From assembly GCA_964423615.1 (NCBI GenBank), contig CAYRFQ010000083.1, forward strand, positions 1 to 35,124: DNA of 35,124 nucleotides, given 5' to 3'. Of the stretch, positions 7,921 to 16,418 are shown piece by piece. Source of the stretch: CAYRFQ01 sp964423615. GTDB taxonomy: Bacteria > Planctomycetota > Planctomycetia > Gemmatales > Gemmataceae. A model generated the notes under the pieces. That model was given only the letters and a program-made list of their open reading frames with translations, was not told where the DNA came from and made no database searches. Numbering within the stretch: the stretch's first letter is position 1; the number at the start of each line of letters is the position of its first letter. The position numbers were made by a program, and so were the translations under genes.

Positions 7921-9228
7921 ATGACACCTCACGAGACCGGTCAAAACGACGTTGGCCTTTTCCAAAGCCAACTTGACCGAAGGACTTTGCTGAAATTCTA
8001 CGGCGATGTGCGCAGCCAAACAGAATGGTTGTGCGCTCCCCTCGAAACAGAGGATTTCGGCGTCCAGACGATGCCCGACGTCAGTCCGACCAAATGGCAC
8101 CTCGCCCACACGAGTTGGTTTTTCGAGACGTTCGTTCTCACTCGATACTCATCGAACTATCCGGTTTTTCACGAGAAGTACGATTATCTCTTCAACTCAT
8201 ACTACAATGCCATTGGTAAGCGCGTACCTCGCCCGCAACGAGGGTTCATGTCGCGGCCAACCGTGAACGACATCTTCCGGTATCGGCATCATATCGACGA
8301 GCACGTAGAGAATCTCATTGAAACGGCCTCAGGCGAAACACTCGCGGAAATATTACCGCTCGTCGAAGTCGGCTTGCATCACGAGCATCAACACCAAGAA
8401 CTGTTACTCACGGACATCAAACACGTTTTCAGCTTCAATCCCCTGCGGCCGGTCTACCGAGAGCGTGATATCCCCGACGAAACCGAATTTCCAGATCTCA
8501 CCTGGAGCGATGTCTCGAGCGGGGTTTACCGAATCGGCCACAACCGAAAAGGCTTTGCTTACGACAACGAATCGCCCGCGCATCAAACCTACGTGCAACC
8601 GGGACGCATCGCTAACCGACTTGTGACCAACAAGGAATATTTGGCGTTCATGACCGACGGAGGGTACGAACGCTCCGAGTTGTGGCTTTCTGACGGTTGG
8701 GACACTTGCAACCAACATGGCTGGAAGTCGCCGCTCTATTGGGAACTCCGTGATGGTCAGTGGTGGAACATGACGCTCTCCGGCATGCGTCCGGTTTGTG
8801 GTTCGGAGCCCGTTTGCCACGTTAGCTATTATGAAGCCGAGGCATTCGCTCGTTGGATAGAGGCTCGACTCCCGACCGAAGCCGAATGGGAAATTGTCGC
8901 GCGTGAACAACCATTCGAAGGGAACTTCGTGTGGAAGGAGAATCTACACCCTGTTTCCGTGCAAGCTGACGCCGCTCCGGGGTCTATCCACCAGATGTTC
9001 GGCGACGTGTGGGAATGGACTGCAAGTCCGTACATCGCCTATCCGGGGTATCAACCCCTCGAAGGAGCGCTTGGCGAATACAACGGGAAGTTCATGTGTA
9101 ATCAAATGGTCCTGCGTGGTGGCTCATGCGTAAGTTCTCGCGAACACATCCGTGCAACCTACAGAAACTTCTTCCAGCCGGAAGCTCGATGGCAGTTTTC
9201 GGGGATTCGTTTGGCGAAGGATGCTTGA
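7921..9228 (+). CDS. egtB: EgtB, hercynine oxygenase (ergothioneine biosynthesis)
   Basis: EgtB is the non-haem iron enzyme that joins hercynine to a cysteine-containing thiol and oxidises the sulfur on the way to ergothioneine. This 435-residue protein has the two expected parts: an N-terminal DinB-like helical domain with KWHLAHTSWFFE (H63 the likely first iron ligand) and HX3HXE (H154, H158, E160), then a C-terminal FGE-sulfatase-like domain with LPTEAEWE, GDVWEWTASPY and VLRGGS. The start at 7921 is chosen because GGAG lies nine bases ahead and the family N-terminus follows; an in-frame ATG at 7828 would add 31 residues unlike the family. No egtD methyltransferase is next to it, so hercynine must come from a gene elsewhere. 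An ovothiol-type OvoA is less likely because there is no methyltransferase domain. Confidence 0.92.
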   Translation: MTPHETGQNDVGLFQSQLDRRTLLKFYGDVRSQTEWLCAPLETEDFGVQTMPDVSPTKWHLAHTSWFFETFVLTRYSSNYPVFHEKYDYLFNSYYNAIGKRVPRPQRGFMSRPTVNDIFRYRHHIDEHVENLIETASGETLAEILPLVEVGLHHEHQHQELLLTDIKHVFSFNPLRPVYRERDIPDETEFPDLTWSDVSSGVYRIGHNRKGFAYDNESPAHQTYVQPGRIANRLVTNKEYLAFMTDGGYERSELWLSDGWDTCNQHGWKSPLYWELRDGQWWNMTLSGMRPVCGSEPVCHVSYYEAEAFARWIEARLPTEAEWEIVAREQPFEGNFVWKENLHPVSVQADAAPGSIHQMFGDVWEWTASPYIAYPGYQPLEGALGEYNGKFMCNQMVLRGGSCVSSREHIRATYRNFFQPEARWQFSGIRLAKDA

Positions 9229-9338
9229 GGATAAAGTGTCATGGAGCGGCGAGATTTCCTGGCTGCAACTCTATTTCCAGGAGCACCTGTTGCCTCAAGA
9301 ATTTTCTAACATTTTCTGTCAATTAAGGAGATCGATCA

Positions 9339-9623
9339 ATGCCCAAAGCAACTTGGAACGGGGCCGTCTTGGCCGAAAGTGACAAAACCGAAGTCGTTGA
9401 TGGCAACCACTATTTTCCAATGAACACCATCAACAAGGATTACTTTAAAGAAAGTAACACGACAACCGTATGTGGTTGGAAAGGCACTGCCAACTATTAC
9501 ACCGTCGAAGTCGATGGTCAAGTCAACGGCGACTGCGCGTGGTACTACGCCGATCCGAAACCAGAGGCGGCCAATATCAAGAACCATGTGGCCTTCCAAA
9601 AAGGAGTGAAAGTAGAGGGATAG
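9339..9623 (+). CDS. DUF427 family small protein
   Basis: A 94-residue protein matching the DUF427 family (also called NTP_transf_9) over its full length: TWNGAVLAESDKTEVVDGNHYFP, then TTTVCGWKGTANYYTVEVDG, DCAWYYADPKPEA and VAFQKGVKVEG. These are the family's conserved blocks. The fold is a small beta barrel and its biochemical role is not established. A strong ribosome site (AAGGAG, eight bases before ATG) precedes the start. It lies 110 bases after egtB on the same strand and could share its transcript, but no functional link is known. Confidence 0.9.
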   Translation: MPKATWNGAVLAESDKTEVVDGNHYFPMNTINKDYFKESNTTTVCGWKGTANYYTVEVDGQVNGDCAWYYADPKPEAANIKNHVAFQKGVKVEG

Positions 9624-9638
9624 TCAGGACTCTTTCCG

Positions 9639-9671
9639 AAGGTGTGACGAATGGTATTGTGGTCACACCTT
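9639..9671 (+). terminator. Hairpin after the DUF427 gene, possible terminator
   Basis: AAGGTGTGAC (9639-9648) pairs exactly with GTCACACCTT (9662-9671) across a 13-base loop, 15 bases after the stop codon. There is no clear T-run after the stem, so termination is likely but not certain. Confidence 0.5.
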
Positions 9672-9771
9672 GCGGATTGGACGTGAAACGAGAGAATAGC
9701 GATAGGACAATACGGTGTGATGAGGTCAAGCACGTTGCACCGTACCAGAACGAACCCAACGGAATTCTCTC

Positions 9772-11790
9772 ATGGCTCCTCTGCCCATCACTCGAATCGT
9801 CCTTTACAAACACGGCGTGGGCTACTTCGAACGCCAAGGCAACGTAGATGGTGACACCACGTTGGCACTGACGTTCAAACAAGACGAAGTTAGTGACGTC
9901 CTCAAGTCGCTCACGGTTCTCGACTTGAATGGCGGTCACATCAGTTCGGTTTCTTATGACTCGACCAAGCCACTCGAACAACTCCTCTCGGAAGTCGCTC
10001 TGAAAATCCCCGATAGCGGTAGCATCGTTGGCCTCTTGCCTCAAATCAAGGGAGCCCGGATCGCCCTTCATACTGGCGTCGGTGACCCCACAGAAGGATC
10101 GTTGCTCGGTGTCGACACGACCGAACGACAAACCGGCGACGGAATCGTTCATGTCGTGCTGGTGTCGGTGTTGACGGATCACGGTTCGGTTCAGTCGTTC
10201 GATCTACATAATCTGGCGAGTCTACAGATCCTCGACGACACACTCCGGCGCGATCTGGATTTTTATCTCCGCACACAACTCTCGTCGACCAAGAAAGACG
10301 CGAAGACCTTCACTTTTTTTGCCCAGGGAACGGGAACTCGCGTTGTTCGTGTCAGCTACACGCTCGAAGCGCCTGTATGGAAAGCCACGTATCGAATTAT
10401 TCTCGGGGCCGAAGAAAATGGCGATGAACCACCCATGATCCAAGGATGGGCCGTTGTCGACAACACCCAGGACGAAGATTGGCAAGACGTGCAGCTATCG
10501 CTGATCTCCGGGCTGCCCGTTTCGTTCGTCCACGATCTTTACACGCCGCGTTATATTCGACGACCCGAGGTCGAAGTACGCGACTCGACCGGAGTGTTGC
10601 CGCCGGAAGTGGAAGCAGGAGTGATGATGGCTGCGGCAGAACCAACCGATGCCTATGAGGTGATAGAACACGAGCGGGCAATTGGAGGTGGTGTCGGAAG
10701 TGCTGCAGGTGCCAGAAGACATTTTGCCAAAATGGCGAAAGCAGAGCGTCCGATTAGTTCTACACCCACCCAGGTCCGCGAACAAGTCATCGGGGACCTC
10801 CTCGAATACCAAATCGAACACCCTGTCACGATCAAACGGAACCAGTCCGCACTTGTTCCGATCGTCCTGAAAGAATTCGACGGCAAACCTGTTCTGTATT
10901 ACTCCAAACCGTCGCGCAAAGAAAATCCGATGAACGCCGTGCTGTTCCACAACACAACGGGTTTGACGCTCGAGGGAGGACCGGTCACAGTGTTGCAAGG
11001 TGGAACGTATGTCGGCGAAGCCATGCTCGAAACGATGAAGCCAGACGAAGAACGATTAGTTCCCTACTCGGTCGAGTTGGGCGTGAGCGTGTTGGACAAC
11101 ATCGACTCGCACAAAGACGAGGTTGATCGAGTCTACATTCGTAAGGGCGTGTTGACTTGCCAACAGAAACGAATTGAGGTCACAACCTACACGCTCAGGA
11201 ACAAGACCGATCGCCAACACGTAGTCTTTTTGGATCACCCAAGGGTCCAATTAACGCAGGGCCGTGAGTGGTCCCTTTTCGACACTCCGGAGCCACACGA
11301 GACGACCGAAAACAATTGGCGGTTCCGATTCGAACTCGCGAGTAAGGAAACGAAAGCGTTTGTTGTGAAGCAATATCATGTGCACCACCAACGTCACGAA
11401 CTTCACAACTTTCAACACCCGCAGTTGGACTTCTGGCTCTCTCAACGGTATTTCGACGAGAAGACCGCGAAGACTCTTCAAGACGCTCTGGCTAAACGTC
11501 AGGAGCAGTCACAATTCGAAGCACAAATCGACCGACTTACCGAAGAACGAACTCGCATTATGCAAGAGCAAGCACGACTGCGAGACAACCTCAAGGCTCT
11601 GGCCGACCAATCCGCTGCCAAGGAACTCCGAGAGCGATACTTACGGTCGATGACTGACCACGAAGACCGACTCGAAGCCATCGACAAAGATCGAGAGCAA
11701 CTGACCGAAGTACGCAATCGTGTTCGCGACGAGATGCAAGCCATTCTCGATTCGTTGGAGTATGATGCGGTCGTTCCACCAACGGAGTGA
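9772..11790 (+). CDS. DUF4139 domain protein with C-terminal coiled coil
   Basis: A 672-residue protein with no signal peptide. The first 100 residues (ITRIVLYKHGVGYFER, then DEVSDVLKSLTVLD) and the block VSYTLEAPVWKATYRIIL to GWAVVDNTQDEDWQDVQLSL (about residues 188-243) are characteristic of DUF4139 proteins, a family distantly related to mucoidy inhibitor A. A second beta-rich part (about 340-480) carries LFHNTTGLTLEGGPVTVLQGG. Residues from about 564 to 660 are almost entirely charged and heptad-like, which predicts a long coiled coil. The protein is probably cytoplasmic and may act as an oligomer; no enzyme activity can be assigned. It stands alone between genes of other function. Confidence 0.85.
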   Translation: MAPLPITRIVLYKHGVGYFERQGNVDGDTTLALTFKQDEVSDVLKSLTVLDLNGGHISSVSYDSTKPLEQLLSEVALKIPDSGSIVGLLPQIKGARIALHTGVGDPTEGSLLGVDTTERQTGDGIVHVVLVSVLTDHGSVQSFDLHNLASLQILDDTLRRDLDFYLRTQLSSTKKDAKTFTFFAQGTGTRVVRVSYTLEAPVWKATYRIILGAEENGDEPPMIQGWAVVDNTQDEDWQDVQLSLISGLPVSFVHDLYTPRYIRRPEVEVRDSTGVLPPEVEAGVMMAAAEPTDAYEVIEHERAIGGGVGSAAGARRHFAKMAKAERPISSTPTQVREQVIGDLLEYQIEHPVTIKRNQSALVPIVLKEFDGKPVLYYSKPSRKENPMNAVLFHNTTGLTLEGGPVTVLQGGTYVGEAMLETMKPDEERLVPYSVELGVSVLDNIDSHKDEVDRVYIRKGVLTCQQKRIEVTTYTLRNKTDRQHVVFLDHPRVQLTQGREWSLFDTPEPHETTENNWRFRFELASKETKAFVVKQYHVHHQRHELHNFQHPQLDFWLSQRYFDEKTAKTLQDALAKRQEQSQFEAQIDRLTEERTRIMQEQARLRDNLKALADQSAAKELRERYLRSMTDHEDRLEAIDKDREQLTEVRNRVRDEMQAILDSLEYDAVVPPTE

Positions 11791-11862
11791 GAGATCTTTC
11801 GCGAGGCGAAGGTGTACGCCGCTTCCATGGCAATTCCAGTTTTCGTTTTGAGGAATCTGGAC

Positions 11863-11899
11863 GGTGGGATATGCTAGGATAAGAACAATCAATCCCACC
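11863..11899. promoter_or_regulatory. 8-bp inverted repeat upstream of the PDZ/toroid gene
   Basis: GGTGGGAT (11863-11870) and ATCCCACC (11892-11899) flank an AT-rich stretch (ATGCTAGGATAAG) just ahead of the gene starting at 11935. The arrangement suits an operator over a promoter, but a chance palindrome is possible. Confidence 0.3.
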
Positions 11900-11934
11900 T
11901 ACTCCTTCCTCGCGAACGAATCGAAAGTCGAATA

Positions 11935-13368
11935 ATGCACACCTGGCTTAAATGTTGCCTCGCCTTGGCATTGGCGTTGTCCGCATCCACTCCGTCCTGG
12001 GCTCTCATTCGAAACGGAAACCGATGGCCTATTAACCTTGGGATCACCGGACTTCGTGCGGATTTGAAGCCCAATGCTCCCAAAACCTTGGTCGTCGTCG
12101 AGGTCCTTCCGAACACTCCTGCAGAGGGAAAAGTGATGAAGGGAGACCAAATCGTAGGGGTCAACGGAAGGCCCTTTGAGATTGCCCACAAGTTCGGCTA
12201 CGGCATGAAAAAGTTTGGATACGAAGGGCCGATGATGGACTTTGGCAATGCCTTGGAAGAAAGCCAAGGTCCGAAGCTCAACGGACGACTCACGCTCGAT
12301 GTGATCCGAGGAAACGAAAAGAGCGTGATCACTTTGAAACTCCCCACGAAATACGGTCAATATAGTAAGACTTATCCGTTTGACTGCAAGAAGACAGACA
12401 TCATTCTTGGTGAACTCTATACGTATTTGCTGAGAAAGCAGCGCGAGGATGGATCATGGCATGGCCGTCCGCACTACAACTTTTTCGCATCAATGGCCTT
12501 GCTCGCCAGTAAGCAGAAGAAGTATTTTCCGGCTGTTAAACAAGCCATGAAGTACATGGGGGAAAGAACCAACGATCGAATTTATTACCGCGGGTACGAT
12601 TGTTGGAAAAATGGACTCTATGGTATTGCCCTGGGAGAATACTATCTGGCGACCAAGGAGAAATGGGTTCTGAGGGAATTGGACGAGATTAACCGTTGGC
12701 TCGTGAAGGCGCAGTTCGCGGAGAACTATCGACGCGGGCGTGGTATGGGTGGTTGGGGACATCGCCCAGCGAATCGCCCCGGTGGCAATGGTTATGGACC
12801 GATTTGTCTGATTACCGGCCAAGCGATGGCGAGTTGGTCGTTGATTGGGCAGTGTGGGCTCAAGGTCGACCGTGAGCGGTACAGGATGGCTCACGAGTTT
12901 ATCGCGAAGGGAACGAACAACATCGGCTACGTGTGGTACGCCGATGGCAATGGCGGGAATAACAAATACGCCGACATGGGACGAACGGGGTGCTCGGCCG
13001 TTGCCCACGCAGTCAATCCGTTTAATGACAAGGAATATCAACAATTCGCGTTTCGTAACGCACGGTGTATCGGGAAGAACTTCAACACGTTCTTCGACAC
13101 TCACGGTTCGGCCATTCTCGGAATGGGATGGACTGCGCTGGGAGCCGCCGTCGATCCACCTTCGTTCCGCAACCTCATGGACAACCACGTTTGGTTTTTC
13201 AATCTCGCCCATTGCCCCGATGGCACGTTCTACTTCATGCCCAATCGTGACCCCAACGATCAGGATTATCGGGCGGGGAAATACCTCTCGGCGTCGTCGG
13301 CGACAGCTTTGATCTTCGCGATCAAGTATCAGTCGTTACGGATCACTGGAGCCGAAGCGAACCCGTAA
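11935..13368 (+). CDS. Exported PDZ plus alpha-toroid protein, probably DUF6288 family
   Basis: A 477-residue protein with a signal peptide (LKCCLALALALSASTPSWA, about residues 5-23). A PDZ-like domain follows (about 35-135), with VLPNTPAEGKVMKGDQIVGVNGRPF as its typical ligand-groove and turn segment. From about residue 155 to 470 the sequence is helical with repeated W/G motifs (REDGSWHGRPHYNFFASMALLA; GGWGHRPANRPGGNGYG; THGSAILGMGWTALGA), resembling the alpha/alpha-toroid of squalene-cyclase-like folds. This combination is what DUF6288 proteins of planctomycetes show. The metal or substrate site is not recognisable. It is probably periplasmic with a binding or processing role. The family name rests on memory of its layout, so it is tentative; the PDZ part is firmer. 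Confidence 0.75.
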   Translation: MHTWLKCCLALALALSASTPSWALIRNGNRWPINLGITGLRADLKPNAPKTLVVVEVLPNTPAEGKVMKGDQIVGVNGRPFEIAHKFGYGMKKFGYEGPMMDFGNALEESQGPKLNGRLTLDVIRGNEKSVITLKLPTKYGQYSKTYPFDCKKTDIILGELYTYLLRKQREDGSWHGRPHYNFFASMALLASKQKKYFPAVKQAMKYMGERTNDRIYYRGYDCWKNGLYGIALGEYYLATKEKWVLRELDEINRWLVKAQFAENYRRGRGMGGWGHRPANRPGGNGYGPICLITGQAMASWSLIGQCGLKVDRERYRMAHEFIAKGTNNIGYVWYADGNGGNNKYADMGRTGCSAVAHAVNPFNDKEYQQFAFRNARCIGKNFNTFFDTHGSAILGMGWTALGAAVDPPSFRNLMDNHVWFFNLAHCPDGTFYFMPNRDPNDQDYRAGKYLSASSATALIFAIKYQSLRITGAEANP

Positions 13369-13395
13369 CGCAAGCAATGGGAAACTTACAACGAA

Positions 13396-13417
13396 GGAGC
13401 TGCGTTTGGGCAGCTCC
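13396..13417 (+). terminator. Hairpin after the PDZ/toroid gene
   Basis: GGAGCTGC (13396-13403) and GCAGCTCC (13410-13417) form an 8-bp GC-rich stem with a 6-base loop, 27 bases after the stop codon. The following sequence is C/T-rich but lacks a clean T-run. The rest of the gap to 13651 shows nothing else. Confidence 0.5.
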
Positions 13418-13651
13418 TGCCCCCTCTTGTGGTTCTGGTCGGGTAAAAACGGACCGACCAACCGATACAGACCTCTCTCGCGGAGCAACCGGACTGGCCT
13501 CTCTCTTTCGCAGTAATCCGCAACTTTTGCCCTCCATCCGTGTTTGAACCAAAGGGCGTTGACTTTTTCCTCTGGCAACTTACCCCTACGAGTCCCACAA
13601 TAAACTATTGATAACTATTAGGCTCCTACCGACTTCGAAGGACATCATCTC

Positions 13652-15599
13652 ATGAGGTTTTCCTGCTTGATCATTGCCTTGGTTGCCTCCGTTGCGCTCA
13701 GCGGCGGAGTGATTGCCCAGACAACCANNNNNNNNNNNNNNNNNNNNNNNNNNNNNNNNNNNNNNNNNNNNNNNNNNNNNNNNNNNNNNNNNNNNNNNNN
13801 NNNNNNNNNNNNNNNNNNNNNNNNNNNCCAAGGGCAAACAAACCAAGGGCAAACAAACCAAGGGCAAACAAACCAAGGGCAAACAAACCAAGGGCAAGAC
13901 GGACACCGTCAAAAAAGCCAAGGATACAGAATCCAAGGATACAAAATCCAAGGATACAAAATCCAAGGACAAGACCGACACTGTCAAAAAAGCCAAGGAC
14001 AAGACGGACACCGTCAAAAAAGCCAAGGATACGAAAACCGACAAATCGAAGAAGTCGACAGCTCCCCGCAAATTTAAGTTCTCCAAACTCAAGCCTGCGA
14101 AACCAGTGGAAGGTCTTTGCCTGATCAAGTATCGAATCAGCACCTCGTCACCAAAATGCCAACAGTTTTTTGATCAAGGTCTCGGGTGGTTCTATTCCTA
14201 CGCATACATGGAGTCGGTGCGTTCGTTCGAGACAGCAATTCGTCACGATCCCAAATGTGCCATGGCTTGGTGGGGGTTAAGCCGAGCGATGGCCAAATAC
14301 CGCCTAACTCGACGAACTCACACACTCGCTCTCAAAAAAGCCCAAGAACTCATGCCTAAGGCGAGCGCTCGCGAACAAATGCTCATCAAAGCACGAGTAC
14401 AAGAGTACGGACTCCTTCCGGAACAGAAGGACAAAAAACGCGAAGAAAAATACAAGGCTGCGATTACCACACTCAACGACATGTTGGCCATCTACCCCGA
14501 AGACGAGGAAGCGTGGTTCTACCGTGGTTATCTTGAGATTCGAGCCGGAAATGGCACGTCATCCGGTGTTCCCTTCTACAAAGCCCTGTTGAAAGTGAAT
14601 CCGCTTCATGCGGGTGCCAATCACGAGTTGGTTCACTTCTATGAACGATTTCGTCGCCCGGCTTTGGGTTGGACGCACGCGTTGCGTTACATGAAATCGT
14701 CACCGAAGATTCCGCACGCCTGGCACATGCAAGCACACCTCGCGATGCGTTTGGGACGATGGAAAGAGACAACGAACTGGTCCGCCAGGGCCGTCGAACT
14801 GCAAGAGGCTCACCATAAGTATCAAGGCATCAGTCCGAGGTCGGATTCGCAGTTTTCGCACCACTTGGAAATTTTGATGATCTCGCTGACCCACGACGGC
14901 CGCTTCCAGGAAGCTGAGGAGTTGCATAAGAAGTGCAAGAAGTATGGCTTCCGCCATACGATCCCGTGGTTCCGATTGCACATGGCGAAACGGGAATACG
15001 AAGAAGCCATGGGCCTTGCCAACGCTTCGTACAAGAAAGACCGCACCACCCGGTCGTACTTGCGGGCCTTGGTGTATTTTGCAAGGGGAGAAACGGATTT
15101 GGCCCTTCGCGAAACGGAAACGGTTGAGGCTGCCCACAAAAAGCGGAAGAAAGATCAAAGGTTGGAAAAGCGCTACTGGCTCGTCGATGGGATATCCAAG
15201 TGTCGCAAAGGCAGCGTCGATGAGGGGCTCAAGCAACTGAAAAAACTTGTAGATTGGAGCAAGGACGACTACAGGGCTCATTCGTGGGGCGGTGGAGCGT
15301 ACTACATGTTGATTTGGGGCAAAGAAGCGTTACGAGCCGGGCGTTTCGACGTTGCCGAAGAGGCCTTTTTGGAAGCCATTGCTCACGACCCTGGCAACGT
15401 CTACGGTTGCCTAGGTATGCAAGTCATCTGCGAAGTCCAGAACCGCAAATTCGAAGCCCAACGCTTCAGCGAGATCGCCCGAACTAGCTGGTCCAACGCG
15501 TCATCCACGAGTTTGTTGACAGAGCAAGCGGCGATGCGTGATCTTGTACCCATGACAACCACTCAAAAGTCAAAGACCGAAACAGCTGAACAGAAATAG
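13652..15599 (+). CDS. Exported TPR protein with lysine-rich repeat linker, interrupted by an assembly gap
   Basis: The start at 13652 has AAGGA nine bases ahead and opens a clear signal peptide (MRFSCLIIALVASVALSG). After the gap the frame continues to 15599 with TKGKQ five-residue repeats, then KTDTVKKAK and KDTKS repeats, then a TPR region of about 500 residues (FFDQGLGWFYSYAYMESVRSFE, DPKCAMAWWGLSRAM, and further helices to the end). The lysine-rich linker is unusual and would be strongly basic. The core is homologous to the exported TPR protein at 969-2636. The printed frames disagree across the gap only because the 100 Ns are a placeholder. I treat both parts as one gene. Function is unknown; a periplasmic scaffold is inferred. 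Confidence 0.8.
13728..13827. other. Assembly gap of 100 Ns
   Basis: Exactly 100 Ns, the usual placeholder for a gap of unknown size. The bases before it (ACAACCA) and after it (CCAAGGGC) are both pieces of the same 15-bp repeat, so the gap is a collapsed tandem repeat. Confidence 0.95.
13828..13902 (+). repeat. 15-bp tandem repeat encoding TKGKQ units
   Basis: Four exact copies of CCAAGGGCAAACAAA (13828-13887) and a fifth that diverges after CCAAGGGCAA. Each unit encodes five residues, T-K-G-K-Q. Related lysine-rich repeats with other periods (CCAAGGATACAAAAT; the KTDTVKKAK block) follow to about 14050. Confidence 0.95.
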
Positions 15600-15614
15600 T
15601 CAATTGTTTTCGTC

Positions 15615-15644
15615 GGTGGGCCTCGGCCCACCATTTTGTTTTTT
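15615..15644 (+). terminator. Rho-independent terminator after the second TPR gene
   Basis: GGTGGGCC (15615-15622) pairs with GGCCCACC (15625-15632) and is followed at once by ATTTTGTTTTTT. This is the best terminator in the window. It ends the TPR transcript 20 bases before the start of the next gene, so the thioredoxin-like gene needs read-through or its own promoter. Confidence 0.85.
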
Positions 15645-15664
15645 CCACTTGGAGGTTACACGCC

Positions 15665-16231
15665 GTGCGTCTTCATACGACAACGTTTGCCATCGTCTCG
15701 ATCGTCCTGTTTGGACTGGCAATCGAGCAAGTCAACGCCCAACAGCCGCTCAGTTCCGGTTTGAAAGTTGGTCGTCGTCCTGGGCCTTACACATCTGTAG
15801 TTTCTGTGGGCAAAGAACGCGGAACTTCGCATTGCTACATCTGTGAATCCCTGGACCGTCCCGTCTTGATTGTTTTTGCCCGCGAATTGACTCCCGAACT
15901 CGGCAAGCTCGTCACAAAGATCGACGCCGAAGAACCGAATCAAGAAAAAGGTCTTCGTGCATGGGTAACGTTCCTGCACGAAGACCAAGCGAGCATCGAC
16001 AAGAAGATCATTACGTGGGCCAAGAAACACGCCGTTCGTAACATGCCCATCGGCGTTTTTGAAGACCTTGCCGGTCCTCCGACGTATTTGTTGTCGAAGC
16101 AAGCCGAAGTCACTGTGTTGTTGTCCGTGGACTACAAAGTTGTCGGGAACTTTGCATTTCGCAAAGGCGAACTGAACGACAAGGCGATTACCAAAATCGT
16201 GAAGACGTTGCCGAAGATTATGGGCAAATGA
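15665..16231 (+). CDS. Exported thioredoxin-like protein
   Basis: A 188-residue protein with a GTG start, supported by GGAGG nine bases ahead. The signal peptide is FAIVSIVLFGLAIEQVNA (about 8-25). Cysteines C57 and C60 form a CxxC pair (HCYIC) before a strand RPVLIVFAREL, and later PPTYLLSKQAEVTVLLSVDYKVVGNFAF gives the pattern of a thioredoxin-fold C-terminal half. It may be a thiol-disulfide or metal-binding protein of the periplasm; the CxxC suggests redox activity but the helix context differs from ordinary thioredoxin. It follows the TPR gene by 65 bases, across a terminator. Confidence 0.7.
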   Translation: MRLHTTTFAIVSIVLFGLAIEQVNAQQPLSSGLKVGRRPGPYTSVVSVGKERGTSHCYICESLDRPVLIVFARELTPELGKLVTKIDAEEPNQEKGLRAWVTFLHEDQASIDKKIITWAKKHAVRNMPIGVFEDLAGPPTYLLSKQAEVTVLLSVDYKVVGNFAFRKGELNDKAITKIVKTLPKIMGK

Positions 16232-16261
16232 TCGCGGCCTTATCTCAGTTCGCTGGTATTA

Positions 16262-16318
16262 CCACTCAAAGCGTGAACGAGTATCTAGAGAACAACTCCT
16301 CGCTCGCGCTTTGAGTGG
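16262..16318. terminator. Long hairpin between convergent genes, candidate two-way terminator
   Basis: CCACTCAAAGCG (16262-16273) pairs exactly with CGCTTTGAGTGG (16307-16318), and pairing continues inward imperfectly. It lies between the thioredoxin-like gene (plus, ends 16231) and the esterase gene (minus, ends 16419). Confidence 0.55.
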
Positions 16319-16354
16319 GTGTAATTCGGCTGGCAGGGTATTTCGCACTCCACT

Positions 16355-16399
16355 GGGCCGTGGATAAATGGGCCGTGGATAAATGGGCCGTGGATAAAT
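16355..16399. repeat. 15-bp tandem triplication
   Basis: Three exact copies of GGGCCGTGGATAAAT (16355, 16370, 16385), directly downstream of the esterase stop codon on the minus strand. It is noncoding as far as can be seen; its purpose is unknown. Confidence 0.95.
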
Positions 16400-16418
16400 G
16401 GGTGTCGGGATTGCGGTC

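Noticed and set aside
13713..13827. A separate gene starting at 13713 in the frame read after the gap
   Set aside because: That start lies inside the signal-peptide region in another frame; the frame only seems continuous because Ns contain no stops.
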